DNA from: Myrica gale
Taxonomy: Eukaryota > Streptophyta > Magnoliopsida > Fagales > Myricaceae
Assembly: GCA_963930655.1 (NCBI GenBank)
Contig: OZ005604.1
Coordinates: forward strand, 4,288,001 to 4,352,000
Direction of reading: 5' to 3'
DNA: 64,000 nucleotides
Positions 1 through 10,289 of this stretch are shown here, one piece after another (the stretch's first letter is position 1; every line of letters starts with the position of its first letter). The notes beneath the pieces were generated by a model. It worked only from the letters and a program-made list of their open reading frames with translations, was not told the origin of the DNA and made no database searches. Position numbers and translations under genes: made by a program.

Positions 1-429
1 CAATTGGTACTGACCATTGCAAATCTGTGATGATATGGCATGACAGAACGTACGGGAAGCTAAAAGCAGATATTGTTACATAACTCGCCAACATAATTAG
101 TTTAGACCAAGCGTTCTCCAAAATTTGTATACTAGGTCTCTGAAATTACTGTTAGCCCTCAGACACGATGGAATCATACATTTAATTGGCGTCTGCAATG
201 TGCTTCTCCACCTTCTAAGAGAATTAGACATAGCTCACCAGTAACACTGTTTACAAATTAATATACCATTTGGCACAATTTTAACGTCAAATTGTAAAAC
301 TGCAAATTATAAATCTATTAATATATGGGATATTGCAATTTGTCAGTTCTGTAATTTGGGGTGTAAATTAGAAAAAAATATAGTAGTTAAGAGGTAGAAA
401 GTATAATTTTTCCTAAGATAAAAATATAC

Positions 430-640
430 ATTAATTGGTTAAATACACTTTGCCCCCTTATCTTTGGGGTCATTTACACTTTGCACCCATGTATTATTTT
501 TGACACATTGGACTTATAAAATTACACATTTTTTTCAATTTGGACCAGTACCAAAATTGTCTGTCAATTTAGACGGATTCCGTAAAAAAAATTACACATT
601 ACCCCTCCTTATTTGAGGGTATTTACACATTGCCCCTCTT
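430..640. repeat. AT-rich repeat insertion in intron 2 of FATB copy A
   Basis: Copy B lacks this stretch at the matching place in intron 2. It carries a directly repeated motif of the form TTACACwTTGCCCC at about 450-500 and 588-640. A near-identical 20-base string (TTAATATACCATnTGGCACA) flanks it at about 258-278 and 639-659, which may be a duplication made when the segment arose. It resembles dispersed low-copy plant repeats, but I cannot name a family. Confidence 0.4.
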
Positions 641-1002
641 AATATACCATGTGGCACAAACTACTATTGAACCTCGTTACTATAACTATAAAGATCATAT
701 GTACAGTTAATTCATATATACTTTATAACCCAAACTTACTTGCCCCCTCAAAAGAAAAAGATTTCTTACATATTTATACGCTTTAAGTTGCATGCTGTCG
801 GCACGGCATACCAAGAAATATAGAAAAGAACACTGTACATGATCTTGTCGCACGGGTGACGAAATCATCACATCCCCAAATCTGAAACGGCCGACCAAAA
901 GCATCCAAACTATATGACTAGAGGAAATCATTTGCTAGTTCATTCTGATCATTACTGCAATTGAATAGGGAAAAGTATGTGCATCATGAAGTTGTCACTT
1001 AC

Positions 1003-1750
1003 CAACTAGGATAGCGATCTACGACAACCTGCGTTCGTTTGACAACCCACATGAGGTTCTTTTTGCTCATCCCTGGCGTTGCACCAAAGCCCTCACCGAC
1101 AAGTTCAAGACTCTTACCATGATTTACCGAAACTTCCTGAAACACAAAGCAGGAGAAATAAGAGAACTGATCATGAAGAAGAAACCTCAGAGGCATATGC
1201 CCTAAAATACAACAATTGTTACACAACGGGGATTTTGGAAATCAGGGAAAGGGTTTATATATATTTTGAAGAGTTAATCAAGGCTATGAAAAAGTGTATG
1301 GTCCATATTATGCTGAGACGTCACGATTTAGTCGAGTTGCTCAAAATGTTACCATAATACCTGTAAATGATTCATCAGCGTTTCCAGAGACGACGTACGA
1401 TCTGCACCTACTTCATATGATCGAATAGAAAAATTCTGCCGGAAAACTAAACCATTCTGATCAAGTCGCCCACAGCGAAAAAGATCCATGTCCATGTCGG
1501 ACTGCATTGGTTGCGTGTTACCATCATTCTTCACATGACCGTCAAATCCTGGTGTTGCAAACCCAACTTCGGTAGCATTTATTTTGGTGGAGGCATCGAC
1601 ATTTACCTTGACTTGAAAGCCACCGGAAGCCTCAGCAGATTTCGACTTCATTCTTCCAAAATTGACGAGCTTGGGGGCGGGCTTTGCTCTGGAGTTCGGA
1701 GCTGGAGAGACTGCAGGAAAGAAAGCGCAAATAGCAGCAATGGCGACCAT
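1003..1750 (-). CDS. FATB: FATB-type acyl-ACP thioesterase, copy A (partial: exons 1-2, cut by the left edge)
   Basis: Plastid acyl-ACP thioesterase of the FATB class, which releases free fatty acids from acyl-ACP. Exon 1 is 1361-1750 (130 codons, ATG at 1750, donor GTATTA after the Leu-Gln of MNHLQ). Exon 2 is 1003-1136 (acceptor AG at 1138-1137, donor GTAAGT, ending inside the Trp codon of RYPSW). Visible motifs are the transit-peptide-like start MVAIAAICAFFP, GLVFRQNFSIRSYEVGADRT, and MSKKNLMWVVKRTQ. Exon 3 should lie just left of position 1, because position 1 matches intron 2 of copy B about 45 bp from its exon 3. Exon 1 lacks 25 in-frame codons present in copies B-D. Exon 2 (GEGFGATPGMSKKNL) is nearer to ordinary FATB than the three longer copies. 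The family call is secure. Whether the full gene is intact cannot be seen. Confidence 0.85.
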
Positions 1751-2219
1751 GATGAAGCAGTAGAACTCAAGGGAGTCAGGAAAGCTTTTCGCCGGCCAGA
1801 GTGCTGTTTCACTCTAAACTTTCAGAAAATACGAATCAAACCGCAACAAACAAAATATAATTTCAAATGAAGAATAGAAAACAAAGCAAAACTACTTCAT
1901 ATGTCATGAGCAAGTTCCAGTTTCCATGAAGAAAACATAGGGATGTCACACTAACTATACACATAATATAGATGTTTGAAACTTCTACACACTTTCAGGG
2001 TTTGCGACGTCGTTAAATGTTCTTCTTCTTTTTCTCCTTCTATCAGCTAATTATTTCTCCCTTGTCACTACAATCCTAGACGTGGGAATTAACAAGAGAG
2101 AGAGAAATGTGGAATTTAAGAAAATTCAAGTCATAAAAAATAAAAAAGATATCAAACTGATCAAGGGACATTGCATAAAAAAATAAAAAATGCCCACCTT
2201 ACAATCTACAACTCCTCTG

Positions 2220-4186
2220 CAAATAGGACCATTAGATATATTACATAAAATAGTGACCCTCCTGATATCTTCGGAATTCCCTCCCAAAAATTAATTGAAT
2301 GCAATCTAATGGTCCTAATTCACCAAGCCATATTACTCATTAATCTCATTAATTGAAGTGGATGAATTAGGACCATTAGATCTATTACATAAAATAGAGA
2401 CATTGCCTTTTGATATCTTCGGAATTCCCTCCTTAGGTGGGAATCTGTTCAGGTACGGATTCCCTCCAAAGAAGATTTTAGAAGGAACGATCAAAATTCA
2501 TTGAATGCAATCTAATGGTCCTAATTTACATCAAGCCATATTACTTATTAACCTCATTAATTTAGGTGGATGAATTAGGACTATTAGATCTATTACATAA
2601 AATAGGGACTGTGCCTTTTGATATCTTCAGAATTCCCTCATTCGGAGGGAATTTCGAAGCTTTCAAAAGGCACGGTAAAAATTCATGATTGAATGCAATC
2701 TAATGGTCCTAATTCACATCAAGCCATATTACATATTAATCTCATTAATTGATGTGGATGAATTAAGATCATTAGATTTATTACATAAAATAGAGACCGT
2801 GCCATTTGATATCTTCAGAATTCCCTCTTTAGGTGGGAATCTGTTAGCTATTTGGGTACGAATTCTTGAAAATATCAGAAGGCACGATTAAAATTCATTG
2901 AATGCAATTTAATGGTCCTAATTCACATCAAGCCATATACTCATTAATCTCATTAATTGAGGCGGATGAATTAGGACCATTAGATCTATTACATAACATA
3001 GAGACAGTGCCTTTTTATATCTTCAAAATTCCTCCTTCGGAGGGAATCCAGAAGATATTAGAATGCACGGTCAAAATTCATTGAATGCAATCTAATGGTC
3101 ATAATTCACACCAAGCCATATTACTCATTAATCTCATTAATTGAGGTGGATGAATTATGACTATTAGATCTATTACGTAAAATAGAGACTGTGCCTTTTG
3201 AAATCTTCATAATTCCCTCCGAATCAGGGAATTCAGAAGATATCAGAAGGCACGATCAAAATTCATTGAATTTAATGTAATGATCCTAATTCACATCAAG
3301 CCATCTTACTTATTAATCTCATTAGTTGAGGTGGATGAATTAGGTCAATTAGATCTATTACATAAAATAGAGACTGTGCCTTTTGATATGTTCAGAATTC
3401 CCTCCTTAGGTGGGAATCTTTTCGTTGTTTGGGTAGGAATTCCTGAAAATTTCAGAAGACATGGGAAAAATTCATTGAATGCAATCTAATGGTCCTAATT
3501 CACACCAAGCCATATTACTCATTAATCACATTAATTGAGGTGGATGAATTAGGACCATTAGATCTATTACATAAAATAGAGACAATGCCTTTTGATATCT
3601 TCGAAATTCCCTCCTTCGGAGGAATTAGTTCAGGTACGGGGGGAATCCTGAAGATATTAGAAGGCACAATCAAAATTCATTGAATGCAATCTAATGGTCA
3701 TAATTCACACCAAGCCATATTACTCATTAATCTCATTAGTTGAGGTGGTTGAATTAGGACTATTAAATCTATTACATAAAATAGAGACGGTGCCTTGTGA
3801 TATCTTTGAAATTCCCTCATGCGGAGGGAATTCCGAAGATATCAGAAGGCACAGTCAAAATTCATTGAAGACAATCTAATGGTCCTAATTAACATCAAGC
3901 CATATTACTTATTAATCTCATTAATTGAGGTGGATGAATTAGGACCATTAGATCTATTACATAAAATAGAGATTGTGCCTTTTGATATCTTCATAATTCC
4001 CTCCTTACGTGGGAATCTGTTCCCTGTTTGGGTACGAATTCGTAATAATATTAGAAGACACTGTCATAATTCATTGAATGCAATCTAATGGTCCTAATTC
4101 ACACCAAGCCATATTACTCATTAATCTCATTAGTTGAGGTAGATGAATTAGGACCATTAGATCTATTACATAAAATGGAGACGGTG
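2220..4186. repeat. Satellite array, about 10 units alternating near 185 and 208 bp, each with two inverted repeats
   Basis: The landmark GAATGCAATCTAATGGTCC recurs near 2297, 2503, 2691, 2900, 3083, 3268 (degenerate), 3477, 3682, 3866 and 4076. The spacings alternate roughly 206, 188, 209, 183, 185, 209, 205, 184 and 210 bp. Each unit holds two inverted repeats. One has arms TAATGGTCCTAATTCA and TGAATTAGGACCATTA around a loop of about 45 bases. The other has arms built on GATATCTTCGGAATTCCCTC and its complement. The long and short units differ mostly in the loop and degraded second arm of the second inverted repeat. Short peptides of 60-89 residues read through several units, but I regard them as a by-product of stop-poor repeats. 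Confidence 0.9.
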
Positions 4187-4539
4187 CATTTTTTTTTGTA
4201 GCTAATGGGATTTTAGCCTCGAATCCTTGCCTTGATTTAAGTCATATTTCTGAAGGTGGTCAAGTTGTTATATTATATGTTCTATTGCCTTGAAATGACT
4301 TTTCATAATTTACAAACCTCCTTGTCCTTGATATAATTTTCTTTTCCATAACTTATAGTTTTCTTAAGACTTTTTACATTATTTAGCAGTTGCTTTGATC
4401 CTGATCAGAGAGTGGCCATCGATTCCTATATATGGTAGTGAAAGTAATTGTGCTGCTACGATTGTACCTGACCTTTTGGGCTTTGGCAAATTCATTTCTT
4501 AACATAAAAATTGACTCCGGTCATAAATAGATGTTACTT

Positions 4540-4735
4540 AAACCACCTCTAAAGTTGATTAACTCCGGTTATAAATAGTGACGAAATCCAAATATTGACA
4601 CTAAATATTAATTTTTTGTGACAAAATATTTCGTCCCGAAATATATTTTTGCACAATCGATCGACTAATATGGGGATCGATCGCGAACATTAGTTCCATC
4701 GTAAAACATAGACGAGTGATTGGATTCAGCTAATG
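4540..4735. mobile_element. CACTA-type subterminal-like sequence, left of the 4.7-6.6 kb gene fragment
   Basis: The segment contains AGTGACGAAATCC, a TGACAAAATATTTCGTC string and GATCGATCG clusters. The same vocabulary makes up the ends of the CACTA element at 17390-20400. No terminal CACTA motif is visible on this side. Just before it, two direct copies of ACTCCGGTnATAAATAG lie near 4514 and 4562. It may be the degraded left end of an element whose right end is near 7260. Confidence 0.3.
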
Positions 4736-4748
4736 CTACTTTGATAAA

Positions 4749-4990
4749 TTCCTCTCTCTCTCTCTTCTATCTCCCCGAGGTAGCCACCCCCATCAGCCTT
4801 CTCTCGCTCTCTGTCTCTCTCACACCGAGTACTCTGCCTTTGACTCTCTTTGTGCTTTATCAGCTTTGATTTGTTTTCCCTAGCTAGAATTTAGACAATC
4901 AGCTAGCTATCTTTGTTTTAGGGTTTGTTCATTCAAGATTTTAGGGTTTTGACAAGGGTATGATTTGGGGGTTTCAAATTAAGTTCTGGG
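4749..4990 (+). promoter_or_regulatory. Pyrimidine-rich leader-like sequence upstream of an unrecognised gene fragment
   Basis: A CT-rich tract (CTCTCTCTCTCTTCTATC and similar) is followed by TTAGGGTTT-type strings, which is typical of the transcribed leaders of plant genes. No obvious start codon with a long reading frame follows directly. The role is inferred from composition only. Confidence 0.25.
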
Positions 4991-5360
4991 ATTTTGTGAT
5001 TTTGTACATATTATTAGTTGAGTTTGTGAAATATTTTATGCTCTTGTGAATGTTTTTTTTTCAAATTGGAGAAGAATCGGTTCGGAGCAGATCAAATAAA
5101 AACAATTCGTCTTTATGATTTTTGCTATAGTGTAAGTGACCGCAGAAGGTAATTTTTTCTTCATGTCAGCTTTGATTTAATGGCCTAATGTTATATTGCT
5201 AGTTACAATATGCACTATAGCATCATTCTACCAGAGAAAGTGTTGACTGGATATATCTTAAGATGTTTCACATTGTCGCCCACTAAGACAAATGCATAAA
5301 ATATTTATTCCTTTTATGATTCAGTTTAAGTTGTCTACTCTTATTCACTTGCAGGCCTTT

Positions 5361-5459
5361 GCAAATCAGTCGGAAGGTAATGAAGAGGAACATAAAAGAA
5401 TGGTAGGATGCAGATCAGTTGGAAGGTAATGAAGAGGAACATAAAAAGAATGGTAGGAC
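5361..5459 (+). repeat. 49-bp tandem direct duplication
   Basis: The block GCAAATCAGTCGGAAGGTAA and its continuation at 5361-5409 is repeated at 5410-5459 with three or four changes. It lies just after a possible splice acceptor (TTGCAG at 5349-5354), inside the unrecognised gene-like region. Confidence 0.8.
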
Positions 5460-5858
5460 GGTGGCTCAAACTGGTAGATTTCCTGCTTCCAATGTGAAAT
5501 CTCTCTTTAGTTTCTTGATGTTTGCCCAACAACTCTTTGAAGTGTTAGTTGCAAGAATTTGCACTCTTTATGTTAAAGCCAATTCTTACAAGTACATTCA
5601 CTGTCTTTTTTCAAAATGGCCGGATAATTAGTTGTGTTCCCTCTCCTCCACACCCTGCCTCCCGGTGATCCGATCCTATCAGTAAGTAACCAAGGGCACA
5701 TGGGCTGGTCATATGGAATTGCAGGCAGCTTCTCTTGTTACACATAGTAATATGTGCATTCACAGGGTAAGACCTCTCTCTTCCTCTGTTTGTGTTTGTT
5801 ATTGGCATTAATCGTTATGGTTCTTATGATGGGGATGATGCCCTTTCCTTTCCCACAG

Positions 5859-6617
5859 AATCATATGTGTGTCATGCAAATTCTCTTCACCCTGTGTATG
5901 ATTTATCTCATGTGTTGCTGCTTCACTGGAGGCAGAGCATGCCACCTTGCTGGTACATTCGTAATTTTGATGACTGTGGAGCTCCCATGGTCCATTTGTA
6001 AGTAATCTGGAATCTTTGATATGTCCTTTAATTATATGCTTTTAACGTCTTGCAATCATGGATGAGGTGTATAACTCTTGCAATTTTGTATACTTAAGCT
6101 GATAGGCGAGATAGGATTTTGTGCCAATGTTTTGGCAATGACAGCTTCTTTGACAATACTTTGAAAATAACTGATAGTTTTGGAGATGGTTTGCTTTGTG
6201 GCAATCATATTTAAGTGCCTACCTGATCTTCAATGCGCATGTTGATATTATACTGGTAGATATGAGCTCATCATATTAAGGTTTAAGATAAAAACTTATG
6301 GTATTGTCTCGAGCTAATATGTTACTACTAGCAAGAAACTATTAACTAGAGAGGTAAAAGAGAGACAACTATTACAAACACCACTTTTTTAGTTAAATGC
6401 ACTTGTGTTATAGCGTTGTTCACATTGTAGAAGATATTTTTTTGTAAGCCACACTAGGCCACATTGTTTGATCATTCTCTTTGACTTGTGATGCAGGAAG
6501 ATCCGATCCGCATGTAGGCCCTTGTTCTTCAACTGTCCGAAATCTCACTTAATCAAACAAAAGAATGCAACAGATTTTACAGGGAGACAAAAGGCCACAC
6601 AACTGAGCATCTCGTAG
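5859..6617 (+). CDS. Unrecognised spliced gene fragment (two likely exons)
   Basis: I do not recognise this protein. Exon one runs 5859-5997, after the acceptor TTTCCCACAG and before a perfect donor GTAAGT. Exon two runs 6497-6617, after TGATGCAG, and ends in TAG. Joined at those sites the frame stays open for 86 codons. It includes LHPVYDLSHVLLLHW, PPCWYIRNFDDCGAPMVHL and a basic C-terminal tail ending ATQLSIS. The frame also stays open upstream of 5859, so the first exon may be longer. A CT-rich leader lies about 1 kb upstream, and CACTA-like sequence lies on both sides. It could be the 3' part of a host gene carried by a transposon, or a small gene of its own. The good splice sites argue against chance, but there is no homology support. 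Confidence 0.3.
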
Positions 6618-6839
6618 GCCGATTAAAAAGTGAATTCGCATTTTTGTTTATTTTTTATTTTGACTTTTATTTTAATTTTTTTAATGTATAGATGTAAAAT
6701 CGTATTGAATTTTTGTATCTCATTTCTAATAATTCAATTTTCCATTGTATTTTTAATTTTAATTTTATTATTTCAAATCAATACCGTATACATGGATGTT
6801 CTAATCTTTAAATAGACCCTTCAATAGTATAATAAATCG

Positions 6840-7260
6840 CTCTATTGTTCACAACGAACTGCTGTGACAAAATTTTCACGAAATGTTATTGTGACGAAAA
6901 CAAACGAAAATGAAAAGAAATATTTGTCAATAAAAGTTATTGTGACGGAATTAAGTTCGTCACTAAAAGTTTTCGATAACAAAAATATTTTGTCACGAAA
7001 CGTTATTGTGACGGAAGTAATTTTTTCACTGAAAGTTTTTCTGATGAAATTGGCGATGCGATCGCCTATTTTCGTGACGAAAGTTTTTGTTACAAAAACG
7101 TTTTGTGACAGAAACAATTTTATCGCGAAAAACTTGTAGTGAAGCTCTTTCGCTGACGAAGTCTGTGACACTAAAATTTCGTCACTAAATGATTTAGTGA
7201 CGAAATGGTGACTTTTGGTCACATACGTTTTTTACCAAAAGTCAAAATTTTTTTTGTAGA
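6840..7260. mobile_element. CACTA-like terminal remnant rich in GTGACGAAA repeats
   Basis: Some 15 degenerate copies of TTnTTGTGACGAAA, in both orientations, fill the stretch. The right end reads GTGACTTTTGGTCA, then AAAAGTCAAAATTTTTTTTG and TAG, which matches the right end of the CACTA element at 20350-20400. Sequence just beyond it (TGTGTTGACTTCACTTGTAT at 7273) also matches sequence just beyond that element (20401), so this is the copy-A counterpart of the unit-B locus. The opposing reading frames here are products of the repeats. Confidence 0.55.
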
Positions 7261-8035
7261 GGTACGAGTTATGTGTTGACTTCACTTGTATTAATATTGC
7301 TTTCCAAGCAATATTTCATTTAATGGATAAAAGGTAAAAAAAAGTGAAGAGGCCAGGACGTCCTTTAGAATTGTTCAACTCATTACAACAAACTTGATTT
7401 TGGGATGAAATTTATGGAAAATTCCGTCCCAAAAAATTAAGAGTAAGTCGCAAAAGACCTTTTAGGACATATTGGGTCCATCCCGACTAGGGCTGCTCAG
7501 TGCCACTGGAAAATTCCGGTGGCACCGGCATCGGGTTGTCGGTACCTGGTTTCACCGGTGCCGGTGCCGGTGCCGGTGCCGGTTTGCACATTTCGCAAAA
7601 ACCAGAGGATAATCCTGGGTCCCGGCTTACCCGGCACCGGTTTCCCAGTACCAGGGAAACCTGGATTTCAATTTTTTTATTTTTTTACTACAAAACGACG
7701 TCTATTTCCTTACCCCCAATCCCAACATTATTTTCTTCGACAGTCACCCCCCTCCCCCAATTTCTATTTCCCCGACATCCCCCTGGCCGTGCCCCTCTCT
7801 CTCTGTCCCTACTTTCCCTCCACTGCCCACTCTCGAAGTAGTGAAGCCTCTCTTCCCTGTACCCGTAGCAATAAAAGGACGTCAAGATGTTTCAGAACCT
7901 CCCTACAACCTCAGCCGTCGATTTGAGCTCACTCCAACCTTTCGGGTCTTTCTTCTATGTCGTGAGCAGACGAAGAATCTTTCTTTTATCTATCTTTTTT
8001 TTCTGTTAGGCTTTTCACTGCTGTCCATCAGGTGC

Positions 8036-8657
8036 GCTGTTCGTTTCCGTCCCTGCATTGATAACACAAGGTACCTAAATCTGAAACCTATAAAAATTAT
8101 TTGTCTTCGTCTATCAATTTGCCTTCTGAACTTAAGGTGTTTGGCAAAAGGTCACTGAGACTCTTATTAGTTCATTTAAACTTATTTTCTTAAAAAAATA
8201 AATAAAAATTGTAGTATATCCAAGGATACTTGCGATTTTGAGATGTCCCAAATATGTTTTTGGTTAATCTAAAGGCTTTAAAGGGAAAACAAACGGTACT
8301 AATGTTTGTGGTGATACGAGATACCTTAGTTTATGAATGCTAGATGTGTTTTTTTGTCCCCAATTCAGTGGTGTGGTGCTCCTTTGGAGTTCGGACTTGG
8401 GGTAGTTTCTTATTGATTATCGTGTTTCGAATATGGTTTTTCGTATCAGGGAAAAGTGAAACAAATTGTTGGCTCAACCCTTCAGGATTTGAAGGAGGAG
8501 GGGCCAACCCTTGTGACCAATTTTGAATCAGATAAGTCAGCAGCCGAGTTTACCAATTTCTACAAAGAAGATGGACTTACAGATGGTCATGTAATCATGC
8601 TTGGAGCAGACCCTTTGAGTAAAAGTGCAGCTATTGAAGCATTGCGCACTTATCCTG
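8036..8657 (+). pseudogene. HISN3: Captured fragment of HISN3 (BBMII isomerase of histidine biosynthesis), two exons and an intron
   Basis: The source gene encodes the plastid enzyme that isomerises ProFAR (BBMII) in histidine biosynthesis (HisA family). The end of one exon (about 8036-8070) encodes RFRPCID, followed after a one-base deletion by the remains of I-H-K and the donor GTACCT. The next exon, 8450-8657 (acceptor TATCAG, donor GTGAAT), encodes a stretch containing [45 protein letters not shown] and ALRTYPG, as in plant HISN3. Intron phase and position fit a genomic capture rather than a cDNA copy. Only about the N-terminal third of the barrel is present, and the frameshift near 8062 breaks it, so it cannot make the enzyme. 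It lies wholly inside the hAT element at 7488-9434. Confidence 0.85.
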
Positions 8658-8841
8658 GTGAATTTGTCTACTCTCTTCTGATAGCTTTTCTTTGGTGGTT
8701 GCTTTCTTTGTCTTGTTCAATTGAATAGTACCTATTTCTTTGCAACTCGTAATGATAGAAATTGAAGTTATTGATAATAAGTTTAAAACAGAAACAAAGA
8801 AGAATCTAATTATGTTTGGATTTCTCTCTCAGTTTAACTAG

Positions 8842-9000
8842 AATGCTTCAGGATCTAGTTAAAGTCAATGAGAAGAACATTAGGCGGGAAATGGAGCTGG
8901 ATTTCAGAAGAATCACTCCTCTTAGTTCCTTAGTGAATGCATTGGCACTTCACTTGTTATGGGAAATTTTTCTTGGTGTTGGCTTAAACACTTAAAAGTT
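8842..9000 (+). other. Possible second captured exon (52-codon reading frame)
   Basis: After a plausible acceptor (TCTCTCTCAG near 8834) a frame opens with MLQDLVKVNEKNIRREMELD and continues to a stop near 9000. I recognise no family. It lies inside the hAT element, downstream of the HISN3 piece, and could equally be HISN3 intron sequence open by chance. Confidence 0.2.
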
Positions 9001-9150
9001 TTGTCCCTACAGTTCTTATTTAGTATGCAGAAGAATGAACTATGTTGCCTCCCCTTTTATATTTTATCCATCCGAGTATAGAGGAATGCTAAAAAATGAC
9101 CCAATATGAATGTAGGATAACCGAAAACCGCTACCGCTAAACCGTCATCG

Positions 9151-9408
9151 CTAAGGTCCGGTTTTTGCCCTTAACGGTGTAGGTGTAGGTGACAATTATT
9201 TAAAAACCGGTCTACCCGGTGTAGGTGCCGGTTTCGCTAAGGGCCGGTTTTTTCCCTTAACGGTGTAGGTGTAGGTGATAATTATTTAAAAATCGGTCTA
9301 CCCGGTGTAGGTGCCGGTTTCGCTAAGGGCCGGTTTTTTCCCTTAACGGGGTAGGTGTAGGTGACAATTATTTAAAAACCGGTCTACCCTGTGTAGGTGC
9401 CGGTTGTG
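9151..9408 (+). repeat. Three tandem 86-bp subterminal repeats of the hAT element
   Basis: Copies begin at 9151, 9237 and 9323 (CTAAGGsCCGGTTTTT) and share ACGGnGTAGGTGTAGGTGA, a conserved AATTATTTAAAAA core and ACCGGTCTACCC. Repeated subterminal motifs are the usual transposase-binding region of hAT elements. That role is inferred. Confidence 0.85.
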
Positions 9409-9442
9409 GCCAAAACCGGAGTTGTGCAGCCCTAATCCCGAC

Positions 9443-10289
9443 AGCCATCCCAATAACCTGGGCCCAAAATATGTTTTGTAACAGAAAATAGTTCTCTCCC
9501 CAAAAGGATTTACTTTTTGGGATGGACAAAACGGTTCCAAAAGGTGCATTGTCGCGTTATACTAATTTCGGCCCCAAAACGGGTGTTCAAACGACATCAA
9601 ATTAACGTGATGGAACAGATCTTTTTTGCAACAGAATGAACAATATATCCTAAAAACTTCCGTTCGAACAGGTGTGGGATTTCTGCTCTACTCCATCTAA
9701 ACGGTAATTACTAAAGATTCAATATTGCTTTTTTGTTCAATACCGTTCTTACACATTAGAACTGTGCTTGAAAAACGGTAGAAGCAGCAACTAAGGGCAA
9801 CCATGATTAAGCATTAGGAAAGTAGCAACAATGGCAATAACCGTGATTAAGGCGGATCAGGCGCAATTGCCCGTCTTCGCGCTGTTTTCCTTAATTCATC
9901 TGTTTATTGGGAAATAATTACCTATATATACGCTTCGGCTTCCAACAAAAAAAAACTTATACAGTTGGTCGTTATGTCACACCTAGGATCTGCATTTTGT
10001 TCTAAAAACCTGAGTGGCAACCTAAATCCACGATCTATCTGCACATTCAAGCCCTCTTGGCAATGTTAATTAGGTGAATAGATCGTACCTGAGATGGGCC
10101 ATGCACATTCATTTTTTTTTAATAACTGGTAAGTGACATGATAAAGTCATCGGTCTTCTACCAAGCCAAATCTCACAATCATTTTTCGGCTAATTGTATA
10201 ATCAGCAGTTCAAACAAGATCTATTGCATCAGCATGATTGATATATATATATAGTAGAGTAATAGGTGCAGGACAGGTTCAAATTCACT
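9443..10289. other. Non-coding spacer left of the duplicated units
   Basis: The first 120 bases continue the repeat into which the hAT element inserted (CAAAATATGTTTTGTAACAG, TTTTTGGGATGGACAAAACG). The rest is AT-rich with a short (AT)n run near 10242. I see no gene, RNA or complete element. Confidence 0.5.

Larger units (their letters stand above)
7488..9434 (+). mobile_element. Gene-capturing non-autonomous hAT element (1,947 bp) with perfect 8-bp target duplication
   Basis: The element starts TAGGGCTGCTCA and ends TGTGCAGCCCTA, so its terminal inverted repeats differ at one of 12 positions. It is flanked by the identical 8-bp direct repeat ATCCCGAC (7480-7487 and 9435-9442). Such ends and an 8-bp duplication are hallmarks of hAT elements. 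Both subterminal regions are rich in GGTGCCGGT and ACCGG strings, including three 86-bp repeats at the right end. It encodes no transposase. The interior holds a fragment of a host gene (HISN3) with its intron, and perhaps another exon at 8842-9000. It is nested in an older repeat that has TTTGGGATG and CCGTCCCAAAA motifs. Confidence 0.85.

Noticed and set aside
2685..4088. A family of similar small peptides (MVLIHIKPYY-like) repeated on the plus strand
   Set aside because: They are translations of a stop-poor satellite. The frame shifts between units, and the inverted arms explain the sequence conservation.
2220..4186. CRISPR-like regular repeats
   Set aside because: The units are about 200 bp with no short spacers, and the surrounding genome is a plant nuclear genome.
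6842..7222. Opposed reading frames of 91 and 126 codons
   Set aside because: Both come from the repeated GTGACGAAA motif, which is open on both strands. The composition is not protein-like.
7500..7926. Gly/Ala- and Pro-rich reading frames
   Set aside because: They translate the GGTGCC repeats and CT-rich filler of the hAT element's left end.
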